Of a stretch of DNA of 64,000 bases, positions 47,031 through 57,960 are shown piece by piece. Position numbers and translations under genes: made by a program. The stretch is from Gnetum montanum (lineage: Eukaryota; Streptophyta; Gnetopsida; Gnetales; Gnetaceae). Under the pieces are notes generated by a model, which was given only the letters and a program-made list of their open reading frames with translations, was not told the DNA's origin and searched no databases. Position 1 is the stretch's first letter. Every line of letters starts with the position of its first letter. The stretch covers positions 917,314-981,313 of the forward strand of contig MNCI01007580.1 of assembly GCA_015680685.1 (NCBI GenBank). The letters run 5' to 3'.

Positions 47031-48630
47031 AACAAATGCCTCAATGGATGTGCAACCATGCTTAATTTTTTAGATCTCCTCCTTCCAAATCAGTTGTGGG
47101 AGAGAAGGCCATCCATGCTAATCATATACATGGCTCCTTAGTTTTTTTTATATTTTGTTTTACACATTTTTGTCTTTTCAAATTGTTTATTTTACACCTT
47201 TTTGATTTTAAAACTTTTCCTTAATTTACACCATCATTAGCACATTTAAATTTTTCTTGAATATTTTACACTTTCTTATATATTTTACATTATTTGTGTG
47301 ATTTTCTAATATTTTTTAATAAATGTGCTTTGTACCAACAAGACACAGTGGTGCTATAGTTGTTACTAATGGTGGTTTGTGCTTAATGTTTTGCTTGGTA
47401 ATATCTGGTTTCTATTTTTGAATTTTTGTATCGATGGTTAAGTCATGGTTTCTTTTTCATGGAATAGGTAGTGAGTCCATGACATCCACACATCCACAAA
47501 CTCTATGATTTTCCTTGTTTTGGAAGGTTGAGGTTGCTTTGCATTAAATAAAATTTTAATAAATTTGTGACGTTGGTATTTTCCAAAATTGGGAAAGATT
47601 CAAAGGTTTGCATAGGGTGTGACTTCAAGGGGACTCAATACTCTTTGTACACTTCTACTTGCTTAGGTGCATGAGTCTTTTCATAGACCTCTTACCATTC
47701 CGTGTCAACTAATAATAGGAAGTTAAATAAATTATTTCCATGGTGTGGTTCCCATCCAAAAAGAAAAAAATAAACAAAAATAAAAAAAACATGATGGGAA
47801 TTCAAAGCATCTCCCTTAGACAAATAAATGGGCTACAAGCATTGGTTATGGGACTAGAAACACATGTTACCCATGCCTGAAGATCCCCTCTAACTAAGGC
47901 CCTCTTTCACTTCTGGCTTCTCTTTTCTTCTCTTTATGGAACAGTGGTTGTTCTGTGGGAGCACTCTTGTATCTTGAGGGGATGGATCAATCTTTGAGTG
48001 GCGATGCAAAGTCATTGAAAGTGGTTAGTTTTGATCTAGACTAAGGATGGATCTTCTTAGGTCATTTAAACACAAAATTCACAAGGGACTTCTTATGAAC
48101 TCAATTCGGAATTTCATTCCACCTTCTCTATCATCCATCTATGTTGTCCATAACTCACCTCATTTTTGGTGTCCATGTTCTTGATTTGGTGTCTTTGTCT
48201 GACGTGCTTGAATTCTTTATTAGAGTCTTCTAGGTTTTTTTCCTTAACTTCCATCAACCATTAATTTCCTATGGGGTCCACAAACTCCTTAGGTTGAGGT
48301 TATGTAAGGGCAAATAAGGCATGTGCTTTCTATGGGAAGGACCCACTTCCATATCTCTTGGTTATGCTCATTAAGCACCTTATCCTTAGGCATTCTTGTA
48401 ACCAAAATCTTTCATACATCCATATTTTGCATCAAAACATGTGCTCCGTTACATATTTTATTCAATGCACACATTCTCCATTTAATGATTCAATTTTTGA
48501 GCTTTTAAAGATCCTCTTCAAGGATTTCATCATATTCTTAGCTTTTATGAGACTCCATGGACTCCAAATTCATTCAAACATTGCTTGTATTGTTCAAGAT
48601 CTTCAAGTTTGAAAATTTTATCTATGGACC
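47031..48630 (+). other. 3' module of element F, shared with A and B
   Basis: The sense strand has a TTTTACAC array (47155-47300) as in B, a segment with GTGGTTCCCAT (47740) and the segment 47930-48190 shared with B (24190-23940) and, weakly, A (8170-7750). None of the short open frames is conserved between the copies, so this looks like conserved non-coding DNA of the family, perhaps needed for 3' processing or packaging. Confidence 0.5.
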
Positions 48631-48639
48631 TCATATATG

Positions 48640-48800
48640 GGGCCCTGTTGATGAAGCTGATGTGTATACAAGGCCCCATTGACGTAGCATAAAAATAGTA
48701 TAAATATGCATGGACCCCTATAAAATTTTTTACATTTGGTCACAAATGCTAAGAAAGCTTTTTAGATTTTTAGAGCCCAGAACCTTCCAAAGCCCATAAC
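48640..48800 (+). promoter_or_regulatory. internal LTR-like promoter in element F
   Basis: GGCCCCATTGACGTAGC, then TATAAATAT (48699-48707) and a downstream GAAAGCTTTTTAGATTTTTAG stretch line up with the U3/TATA/R part of the family's LTRs (40105-40220 in F, 33830-33940 in G). It lies 450 bases ahead of the large downstream frame at 49158, in the same orientation. I infer a second transcription start producing a subgenomic RNA. It could instead be debris of another LTR, though no LTR ends or duplications are visible. Confidence 0.45.
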
Positions 48801-48853
48801 TTCCTAACCGTTTATCCAAATCACTCCATTCTTCAACCCTGTAGCTACCAAAG

Positions 48854-49157
48854 GTAAGCTCTTACTTGTTGAGGCCACAAATGTATCATTGTTTATAAAA
48901 ATGTTTTCACCATTTTTTCTAACTCCCACAAAGGTTTAACTAAGAAATCAGCATTTGAACACCAAATTATAAAGTTAAACTCTTTCAACAAGCTCTAGTA
49001 ACACTTATAATGAAAATTAATTAATAAAATAATAATAAATTATCAATCTACCATGGTCCAACCATAGCCAAGTATAACTAACTAACGAGATAAGGTACTC
49101 AAAATATTCAAAGTTACACATTATATCTACTAATCCATTGATGTATTGTGATCGCAG
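48854..49157 (+). other. putative intron ahead of F's extra gene
   Basis: The donor AAAG|GTAAGC at 48854 and the acceptor TTGTGATCGCAG|ATG ending at 49157 delimit 304 AT-rich bases, with CTAAC branch-point-like words at about 49077-49087. The acceptor adjoins the ATG of the following frame. An upstream 17-codon open frame (48746) would remain in the leader. Inferred from signals alone. Confidence 0.4.
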
Positions 49158-52071
49158 ATGGCACTGAAAGGGAAGCACACACAAGAAGGACAATCATCTA
49201 AACCAAGGGAGAAATGGCCAAGAATGGGAAGGGGCCAAGAACAAGCCCAAGAAGGACCACTTGCAACCCATGCTACAAGTCCTCTTAGGGAAGAGGCCAA
49301 GGTGGAATCTATTTAACGAATTCTAGAACCAATAGTAGCAATAAAACATTCACATCAGGATGAGGCACTAGCTCAGCAAAAAAATCTTGAGGTAAAGGGA
49401 GGTCTAAAAAATAGTGCTCCAGAAGTTAAACTTTGGCCCTTTCCTATAGCAAGCACCTAAAGAAGTACAAAACCAATTGAATATCTCTTCCATGTGGCCA
49501 ATTATCACTTCCACTAAGGAGTGGTACATGGGAGAGACATTCTTATTCTAGAACAATAGGCAGGCTAGTTCGATGGTCAAAATTAAGGACATCTTAGTGT
49601 CCTACTCAATGTAGGCCATTGTTGAAGTGCTTGGGTTTCTAGAAATTAAGGTGAATCTTGCTAAGATTCCAATGTAGGTAAACCTCAACATAAAAAAGGA
49701 ATGGGTATGATGTTGCTATGGTGTCAACTACATGAATTTTGACACACTCACACTGGCAAAAAGAATACACTACAAGATTGCAACCTTCCACCTAAATCCC
49801 ATGGTGAGGCCCAACAAGATCACCACCTTTTCTACCTTTGTGTGCATTGATCTGGGTGGGAGATTCCTTGTCAACCTTCCATAGCTAATCTATCTGGAGA
49901 TAGAGAAGTGATTTAAAAAAACTAAACATGGAAGGAAGGCACTCTCCTTCTCATGCCTCATTAGAAAACTCTATCAGAGGGGAAAGATAGTTTGTTATAC
50001 AAATGATGCTGTTAGGCATGCCCTCACCGCTAATTGGGCAAAAATGATGAAAGATAAAATGCCTAAAATAATTATTCAAGAAGAGAAGTAGCAATCACTA
50101 CCTTCACCTACCACTCAAACAACTTTTCCAAACATCGTTATAATAGCCCAATGGTTATGCAAATACCAAGATTGGCTCTTAAGCGAATAAGAGAAATGAG
50201 TAGGCACAAGTGGCAGGGATTCATCTATGTACCAATCAGTGATGAGGCACCTAAATGAAATGGCCTGAATAGTTATCTTGATGGGAGGACGTGGATCCAT
50301 TTTCTTAGCCTAATGAATATAGTTTTCTACAAGGTCAAATCCTAGTGCTAGAGAGGTCATCGTATCTCTTGCAAAATAATAGCGATGCCTAGAAATTTCT
50401 AGGAACTTCATGACCTTCTTAATGTGGTTGGAGGAAGGTGAGGGGGCAATGGTGCTGGTGATGCAGCACTAAGGGTAGGAGACAATAGAAGAAGTGGTAA
50501 CTAATAGAATTGCTAAAATACTTAATGCACCTGTGGTTTCTGTACTAGATGTCACTACACTCAAAGATGTCCAAATGTCTACAGGGATCATAAGCAATAA
50601 ATTAAGCATAACATTACATGAAGAACTACTGGATTAACTAGTGGGAAGTGGGCAACTACTTTTGGATGTATTTAATCTTCCGAATAGTATTACTGCAACC
50701 TAGTTAGAGCTGCTAAAGGTAAGGGGCAAAAAAAACATCTTAGAGGAGCAACTTGAAACAACCAAGGAGTTAAATGAATGCTTGGCTACTAAAGTTGTTG
50801 AATTAAAAGCCTAAATTACCAACCCTACATTTCTCAACCGAGCATTAACAAGAGATGAAGCTATCGAATAGCTTCACACTAGACTAAAAGGGGTTGAGGG
50901 TGTAATGGAGATGGTGGTGTTCTACCAATATTTTGCAGAGGCTACACAACACAAAATTCAGAAGGCCTTGGATCTGACCTACTAGGAGAATGTCAAACTA
51001 ACCATAGAGAACCATTGCCTATGAAAATTTGATGAGCATAAACAATAGTTAACTAACTTTACTCATTAACAATAGGAGCAACTAGTCATAGTGAACTCAG
51101 AGCTAAGGAGATTGACAGTTGAAAATAGAAACCTCTCCATGGAGGAGGTCCATGCCCTTTACTAGAAGACTACAATAGAGGTAGTTGCTCGGAAATCAAA
51201 GGCTCTCAAATTTGAGAAAGTCAAGGATCATTATAGAGATCAGGTCCGCCTACAGAAATAAGTTAATGAAAAGCACATTCAGTTGGTGAAGGCAAAAGTA
51301 AATGAAACTATCCAGTAACTCTAGCAAGGAAGAGAATTGTGGCAACCTAGCATTGATGGGATAGATGCCTATAATAAGGTGAAAATCCATATGAAGAAGT
51401 TGTAAATTGAGGAGATGATAGAATACATAGAGTTGGCCAATCTCTGATATGCAAATTTGGCTATGATGACTATCGAATGGCCATGATTAGATATAGAGAA
51501 GTAAGTGGCCAAATTGTACTTCTTGTACAAGGCTAAGTTCATGCACCACAAGGACACCAAGAAAAAGCTTGCAATGGAAAATTTGAAACTCAAGGTTCTC
51601 AAGGGCAAATACACTAATTAGAGATCTACTGCCAAGAACCTCGCCAAAAGAATGAATGACTACCAAGAGTTGCAGAATGCAATTAGGGCATTCAATGTCA
51701 AACAAAAACAATTCATTGTCTAGTTTGTCAATGTTAAGGAGCTGTTTCTAGTAATGTCTTATCCATGAGATGTTCCCATTCTAGCCCACATTGGTGATGC
51801 CACATGGACTGTGAATGTTCCCTAAAGAAAGGAGGATAAGATGAAGGCATTACTGGATGCCTTTCACCTTCCATCAGAGGTTGCAGCTATATCAGGATAA
51901 CAATAGTTACCTTAGCCACCACATGTGTCTGAAGCCAGCAAAGATCCTTCAGAACTTTAGGAACCTATAGCACCTAGGACCAGATACTCTTTGTAATCAT
52001 CTTCATGGCATCAGAGGATGTGTTGTCCAATTTTTAGTAGTCATGTCATGGTATTCAATTTTGTGTCATGA
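49158..52071 (+). pseudogene. extra 3' gene of element F: long coiled-coil-like protein, degraded
   Basis: ATG at 49158 starts a polar, basic N-terminus (MALKGKHTQEGQSS). A frameshift near 49420 moves reading one base on, and from there to TGA 52069 about 880 codons stay in one frame, broken only by stop codons, mostly TAG. The middle (49620-50090) is a mixed globular-looking region with CIDLGGRFLVNLP, FSCLIRKLYQRGKI and NAKMMKDK-like segments. From about 50640 to 51720 it is rich in Leu, Glu, Lys and Gln with heptad-like runs (NILEEQLETTKELNECLA), suggesting coiled coil. No membrane segment is evident, unlike the envelope-like third gene of some Athila elements. Its layout resembles plant transposon-linked proteins, but I do not recognise it with confidence. 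Confidence 0.55.
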
Positions 52072-52210
52072 ACACCATAATTTTTGTACTTTTTTTGATT
52101 TATAAACTTAGGCACTCAGTGTTGTCAAGTTAGTTTGTTATGTTAAAAGTTAGTCAATAATCCCATACCCTTTCAATTTTGTAAAGGAACTCAAGGATAA
52201 GTTTTCATTC

Positions 52211-52223
52211 AATCATGGGGGTA
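52211..52223 (+). other. polypurine tract of element F
   Basis: AATCATGGGGGTA lies immediately before the 3' LTR. A has the same CATGGGGGTA at its corresponding place (6783-6792, minus strand). It primes plus-strand DNA synthesis. Confidence 0.7.
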
Positions 52224-53183
52224 TGATGAATCATCGTTGTGTTGTATCAATGAATCCCTATTAACATGGCCAAGTTGAAGGGACCCTATCGATGTAGCCT
52301 TGTCTACATGATGTTGCCTCATTGACAAGGCCATGTTAATGTAGCATTTATTGCATCTATGGGGCCCCATTAACATAGCTCTTGAATAAAAACTATAAAT
52401 ACCTGCTCATCAACCATGTTTATGGGATGTTTGATGATAATTGTAGCAAAGCTCTTGTAGTTTTTTCATTTTTGAGTTAGAATATTTCTTTGAGTGCCCA
52501 TAGTAGAGCTTAGAAAGTGTACGAATCTTTATTCAAGAACTATTGTACCTAATCATACTAGTGTGAACAACAATAACGATGAGCGTTTTGATCAAACCTT
52601 GCAGCACTTGGAATAGATTAATGATTCATTTATGTAGTTATTATTTTCATTAATTATGTAATTAATTAAGCTAAATTATACTTCAAGTGATTAGTTAATT
52701 AATTAAGATAAATAGATTAAACGCATAAGTACGATTGCTTTGAGTGTAAACATGTATTCACTTGGTAATCTGAGTAGCATTATTGCTTGGTTCACCTAGT
52801 AGCATAGTGCTTAGTAATCTTAGAAGTGGATACATGGGTTTATGACATGTGTGGAAAGTTGAACTGGATGCTTATGTTAGGACTAGTTAAAGATTAGTTA
52901 ATTAGTTAAATTAAATTAGTTATTAAAATACTTCAATTCTTTATTTTAAGTACCAGGATCATAAACATAAAATAATAAAAATAATATGCCTCAATTACAC
53001 TTAACCATACCTTTGTGCATCACAAGTATAATTGAGAAGACAACAAATAACTATTAGGGCAAAGTTCACTTCCTAGAAGACTAGTATGCTAGAAGACATA
53101 GAGTCCACAGAATTCGACTAGATCACACATGAATGCTTTGTGATTTTTATGGTTGGGCATAGGGGTACCTTGGTTGCTCATTA
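52224..53183 (+). repeat. 3' LTR of element F
   Basis: This is the partner of 39994-40874, with a TATA box CTATAAATAC near 52393. The tract AATCATGGGGGTA (52211-52223) before it is the polypurine tract. The copy is longer (960 bp), partly owing to an insertion around 52770-52830. Its last bases CTCATTA have one transition from the expected TCA ending. Confidence 0.85.
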
Positions 53184-53593
53184 AACATTTTCCCAAAGAT
53201 ACCTTCTCTAAAGTATAGATGTCTCAAATCCAAAGAAGATGTCTACCAAAAACAATAGATGTCTCTCATGCGAGTAGGACTTTCACAAGAGTTGTCTTCC
53301 CAGAAAGAGAGAAGTCTTTGCCAGTAGAGGAAGAAAGCTCTAACATGGCATTTTGATTGGAAAATAGCCAAAGCATGATGGAAATAGCTAGGAAGAAGGT
53401 GAGAAGACTTGGAAAACATCTAAAGAACCTCAAGTTTCACTAAGGAAATATTTCTTCAATGAAAGCTATCATTTTTTAGGGGTACATTCATATGGAGAGA
53501 TGTCTTATGGGTATCCATTTAGGAAAGGAAAGGGGTACCTAAATCCTGTTCGAGGACACTCATTGGCGGTCGCGTCCCAAACGGTCACCAACA
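53184..53593 (+). repeat. right part of element E's 5' LTR
   Basis: It ends in CACCAACA at 53593, followed after seven bases by the primer-binding site. It has three AGATGTCT words (53217, 53240, 53262) and a further GATGTCTTATG near 53500, as in the left part beyond F. The last ~60 bases resemble the D terminus near 5314. The LTR is split by the insertion of F. Confidence 0.55.
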
Positions 53594-53600
53594 GTTCTTT

Positions 53601-53618
53601 TGGCACTAGAAGGAGGGC
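53601..53618 (+). other. primer-binding site of element E
   Basis: TGGCACTAGAAGGAGGG follows the LTR end CCAACA and a TTCTTT spacer. It differs from the sites of the Athila-like elements here, in line with a separate lineage. I recall similar TGGCGCTAGAAGGAGGG sites in plant Tat-type elements but cannot name the tRNA with certainty. Confidence 0.6.
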
Positions 53619-53718
53619 TGAAAATTAAGCCTCTAGGTTCATAAGCCTTATAATTTTAGCACATCAACAATTCTTTGTTACTATAAAGGCTTAAGGAATT
53701 AGATACTATTTTCAGTTC

Positions 53719-54501
53719 ATGACCAAGAAGATTGATAGTTTGGAAAGTTTAAAAGTTTCAAAAGATATTCTAGATTCTATTACTGATTCTTCATCAAAAG
53801 AAGTAGAAAAGAAAGTTTCTGAATTTGGAACAAGTAGTGGAGTGAAAACTAGAAGATCAAGAAGATCACCCATTATATCTGATTTATCAATTCATAAGAG
53901 AAGATCTAGAAAGTCTAAGAGTTCAACATTACAAAGGAATAGGATGGCAAATCCTTGGCAAGGAGTTACACCATTAGGATTTCAAAATTACAATGATATT
54001 CCTAAGGTAGTTTACAAATATTTGCCTGAGCCTTTCATTCCTGGAAAAGCTTATTTAGCTGAAGAATATATTCACATGTTTGAGTTAGCTTTAGCTCATG
54101 CAAATATTCAACATCAAGATCAAGCTTGTAGGTTGTTTGTATCAAATCTAAAGGATATGGCTCAGATTTGGTATTCAAACTTACCAAGTAATAGTATTAC
54201 AAGTTGGGATGACATGAAGAATCTTTTCTTAGCCCAGTTTGGTAATCAATTAGATCAACAACAACTATACTGTGGGCTGATACAAGCTAAGCAAGGAGTT
54301 AAAGAGTCAATTAGAGATTTTAACATCAAGTTTCAACGAATTTGTGGACTCTTTCAAAGACAATATAGGCCATCAGAAGAAATGCTTAAAGAAACTTATC
54401 TTAAGGCTGTCAACCCCAACATTTCAATTTGGTTAAGGAGAACTCCAAACTTAACTACACTAAATGACTACTTTAGTGAAGCTATACAGTTAGAAAAATA
54501 G
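53719..54501 (+). pseudogene. gag domain of element E
   Basis: 260 residues. The first 75 are Ser/Lys/Arg-rich and basic (TRRSRRSP, HKRRSRKSK). The capsid part from about residue 95 contains AEEYIHMFELALAHA, ACRLFVSNLKDMAQIWYSNL and SWDDMKNLFLAQF, the tryptophan-anchored blocks of the Retrotrans_gag family, followed by QGVKESIRDFNIKFQRI. It builds the particle shell. No CCHC knuckle is present here. It ends at TAG 54499, after which the same frame continues. Confidence 0.8.
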
Positions 54502-55790
54502 TTGAACTTGAATCCTGAAGAAAATATTGCAATTCAAAAAAGAGAAGAAAGAGTTATGATTCCTATGCAAGATTTTGCTCAATTTAAAGCTTTACCAGGT
54601 CCATCTCATGTTAAGATAGAGCAAGAACATGAAAGAGTAGGATCTGAAAAAGGACAATTAATGAGAGATATGTCTAACAAAATAGTGAAGCTTGAAAAAG
54701 CATTGGCAAGAGTTAATATCAAGGAAGAAAGGAAAAATAGAAAGCATAAACATCAAGACACTAAGTTAGTAGAAGATGAGGATGAAAGTGATCTTATTAT
54801 GTCCAACTTTCTTGATATTGAATCTGATAATGAGTTATCTAGCGTTCACTATGCAAGTAAATCTTCTAGCAGTGGATCTAGTGATACTTCTTCTCTATCA
54901 AGTTCTGAAGAAGATATGTCTTCAGATGAAGAATGTAATAACAATGAGGAAAATGGATATAGTCTTCGATCTAAGGAAAGACTAACTACTTCTAGACCCC
55001 CAAATGTTATTACTGATCCATCTACTAAGAGAAAAGCTTTTGAGCCAAGTAGAAAGGATAAGAATAAAGGTAAAGACAATCAAGTGGAGCAAAGCACTCC
55101 AAATCAGTCTTTTAATAAATGGATAAAGAGATCAAGCTTCATTGGTGATGGAGAATATGATTTGATAGAAGACCTTAAACATGTCAAAGCCAATATTAGC
55201 CTCTATCAGTTGCTTCAAATAGGAGATCAGCAAAGAAAGGCTTTAGAATTCATTAAAGGTAAAAGGAGAGCTAGAGAATCAGAGTTAAGTTATGTGTCTA
55301 ACAATGATGAGAAATTAAAGACTTCATATGATAAGGAAGCTCCTCCTTTCCTTTTGACAATGAAATTAAAGGATAAATTCTTACACAATTGTTTGGTTGA
55401 TTCTGGAGCTACGTCTACTATAATGCCATTGTCTATATGTAAGAAACTTGGTTTGATTCCTGAAAAATCAAATAAAAAGATTGTTCAAGTGGATAAAAGT
55501 AGAGTGAAGATTGTGGGTCAATTACCAAATGTTCTATTGGAAATTGCTTCTGAACCCCGCATCAGAAGTAGAGTAACTATTCAAGTGGCAGACATACCAG
55601 ATTTACATAGTCTCTTATTGAGTAGAAGTTGGAGCAAGAATTTCTTAGGTTACATATCAATAGATTATTCTCACATGTGGTTACCTTGGAAAGGAGAACC
55701 AAATCAAATCTACATCTATAGTGAACTTTTGATGATAGATAATATTAGTTCAAACAGAAGAAGTAAAATGGCTGAAAAAGGAGGTGTTGA
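54502..55790 (+). pseudogene. linker and aspartic protease domain of element E
   Basis: After gag comes an acidic, Ser-rich linker (54770-54960) and a Lys-rich stretch. The protease has LVDSGATSTIMP with the catalytic Asp codon at 55399-55401, then VRIVGQLPNVLLEI-like strands and LHSLLLSRSWSKNFLGYISID, corresponding to the LLGRPWL motif and the Tyr-Ile-Asp end. The D-S-G-A motif is intact. It would cut the polyprotein into mature parts. Confidence 0.8.
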
Positions 55791-55854
55791 AAACAAAATT
55801 TGTACACTCCAAGAAAATTATAGTTATGAAAAAGAACAGTCAAAGCAAGAGGAT

Positions 55855-56260
55855 AAATGGGAGTTATACTTTGATGGTTCATGCAGTTCAAAAGGTGTAG
55901 GAGTTGGAATAGTTATATTCTAGAATGATTCACCCGAAATTCTCAAAGCAATTCATCTTTCCTTCCCTTGTACTAACAACAAGGCTGAGTATGAAGCTTT
56001 ATGTATTGGTATGAGAATAGCTCTAGACAAAAAGATCAGAGTAATGACTATAAAAGGAGACTCAAGATTAGTCTGTGAACAAGTAAAAGGTAATTGTGTC
56101 GTAAAGAGTTTATTCTTAAGATCTTATAAGCAACTTGCTTGTAAAATGTTAGATCAGTTTCAACATTTCCAAATAGAGCATATAAATAGAGCAAATAATC
56201 TTATAGCAGACGATTTGGCAAAGGCAGCTTCAACATTGGATATGAAATTGTCAGAGAGTT
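55855..56260 (+). pseudogene. archaeal-type RNase H domain of element E, upstream of reverse transcriptase
   Basis: Motifs in order: WELYFDGSCSSKGVGVGIVIF (Asp at 55873), TNNKAEYEALCIGM (Glu at 55987), TIKGDSRLVCEQVKG (Asp at 56059) and NNLIADDLAKAAS (Asp at 56209). All four acidic catalytic residues of RNase H are present, and only a TAG at 55921 breaks it. The TNNxAEYEAL signature is that of the extra, archaeal-like RNase H found in plant Tat elements. In the best known Tat elements it follows the native RNase H; here it precedes reverse transcriptase. Confidence 0.8.
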
Positions 56261-56595
56261 ACAAAGATGTCATGATTGAAGAAGAACATCAGCCATCAGT
56301 AGCTGATAATATAATACATTTACAAGTGTTTGAAGATGATGATCAAGTACTAAGATTTATGAAAAATAAGCAAGAATTTGAGGGTCAAGTGATGCCTGAA
56401 ATGTTGTCAAATTCCAAATCTAATTTTATTCCAAAAAGGATGATTGACTTGGAACATGAATTTAAGAAAAATTTACTTACTGGAAAGGATATACAAAACC
56501 CAGATAGTCAAGCTTTCAAAGTAGTGAATTTTGGATTAGACAAGATGCCCAAGATGTTGAATGTTACAAAGGAAAGAGATTTGAATTTCAAGTGA

Positions 56596-57435
56596 GACCT
56601 GTTGTCAAGTCTACGAAATAATTTGAACAATTTTTCTTGTTCTTATGATGATCTTAAAGCTTTTAGGCAAGATGTGATGACACATAAGATCCCTTTAACA
56701 GAAGGTTGCAAAATAGTCAAGCAAAAATAAAGGAAATTTAATCCATCGTTTGAACCAATTATGGAAGCTAAAATCAAGAAGTTGTTGCAAGCACGAATCA
56801 TATATCCAATACGATATTCTACATGGCTTGCTAACCTTGTTCCAATGAGAAAGAAAAATGGTGATATAAGACTTTGTGTAGAATTTAGAAATCTGAATGA
56901 TGCTTTAAAAAAGGATAAGTATCGACTTCCAAGAATTGATGAGATGCTGATTAAAGTCTCAGGTTGTCAAGTGTACTCTTTCTTAGATGGTTTCTCAGGT
57001 TATAATCAAATCGTTGTAGATAAGAATGATAGATATAAAACATCATTTATCACCAAATGGGGAAATTTTGCTTACCAAAGAATGCCATTTGGATTGTCAA
57101 ATGCTGCAACTACTTTTCAAAGAGCAATGGATTTAGCATTCAAGGATTTATTAGGAAAATTCGTGGTGGTTTATTTGGATGATATTACAATATTTTCAAA
57201 GAAGAAAGAAGATCATATTAATCATCTCCAGCAATTTTTCGACAAATGTCATGAGTTTGGTATTTCATTAAATCCTAAGAAGTGTATCTTCGGGGTTAAA
57301 TCTAGAAGTTTATTAGGCCATGTGATATGTCAAGAAGGAATTGCCATAGACAAATCCAGAATTCAAGCAGTCTAGAATATTGAGCATCCGACATGTAAGA
57401 AATCTCTTAGATCTTTCTTTGGGAAGATAAACTTT
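56596..57435 (+). pseudogene. reverse transcriptase domain of element E
   Basis: The region starts after a stop with HKIPLTEGCKIVKQ, then IKKLLQARIIYPI, NLVPMRKKNGDIRLCVEFRNLN, SFLDGFSGYNQIVV, WGNFAYQRMPFGLSNA and VVVYLDDITIFSKKKEDH. The YLDD catalytic box is at 57172-57183. FFGKINFVKKFI follows as the connection segment. Stops at 56593, 56728 and 57373 are the only damage. All seven palm and finger blocks that I expect are recognisable. Confidence 0.88.
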
Positions 57436-57960
57436 GTGAAAAAGTTCATCCTCGAGTTTACCGAAATTACCAAACCTTTGATGCATATGCTAAAAAAGGA
57501 TGTCCAAGTAGAGAAAACACCAGAATTAGAGAAAGCTTTATTAGAAATTAAAAAGGCTATACAAGAGGCTCCGTATTTGGTAAAGCCTAGGCTTAAAGAA
57601 GATTTTTGGTTATACTCATTTGCTTCAAATGATTCTATCGTTGCTATTCTAACACGGAAGGATAATGAAGGTCAAGATGAACCAATTGGATTTTTGGGGT
57701 ATTAGTTGAAAGGTTCAGAGTTAAATTATTTATACTTAGAAAAATAAGTTTTCACAATCATCAAAGCACTTCAGCATTTTAAATATTATTTGGAAAGTTC
57801 ATTAGTACACATTATGCTAATTGAACCTATAGTCAAGCGATTCCTATCCCAAAATGAGATTGGATTAAAAAGAGGAAAATAGCTTATAAAGTTGCAAAGT
57901 TTCATATTTTCATTAGAAATATGCAAGACAATTAAGGGAATGGGACTGGCCAAGTTAATG
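57436..57960 (+). pseudogene. decayed native RNase H (connection-like) domain of element E
   Basis: The stretch LYSFASNDSIVAILTRKD, PIGFLGY, GSELNYLYLEK, VFTIIKALQHFKYYL and the VKRFLSQNEIG segment corresponds to the gypsy RNase H. The first catalytic Asp (DASD) and the Asp of the TDH motif are missing, so it cannot be active even without the three stops (57703, 57745, 57880). Loss of the native RNase H together with a retained archaeal-type RNase H is the pattern described for Tat elements, comparable with the connection domain of retroviruses. Confidence 0.75.

Larger units (their letters stand above)
39994..53183 (+). mobile_element. element F: 13.2 kb Athila-like element with an extra 3' gene
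   Basis: LTRs at 39994-40874 and 52224-53183 begin TGATGAATC; the first ends TCATCA, the second CTCATTA. Order on the plus strand: 5' LTR, primer-binding site, gag (41029), protease, reverse transcriptase, RNase H, integrase (to about 47030), a 3' module shared with A and B, an LTR-like internal promoter (48640-48800), a putative intron, and a ~970-codon degraded frame (49158-52071) just ahead of the polypurine tract. The LTR pair is clearly diverged, so it is old, yet protease, reverse transcriptase and integrase still show their catalytic residues. Its extra 3' gene is not present in A or B. Confidence 0.85.

Noticed and set aside
54499-54501. Programmed readthrough at the TAG between gag and pol of E
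   Set aside because: Nine further stops of the same mutational type occur in the frame, so decay explains it without special function.
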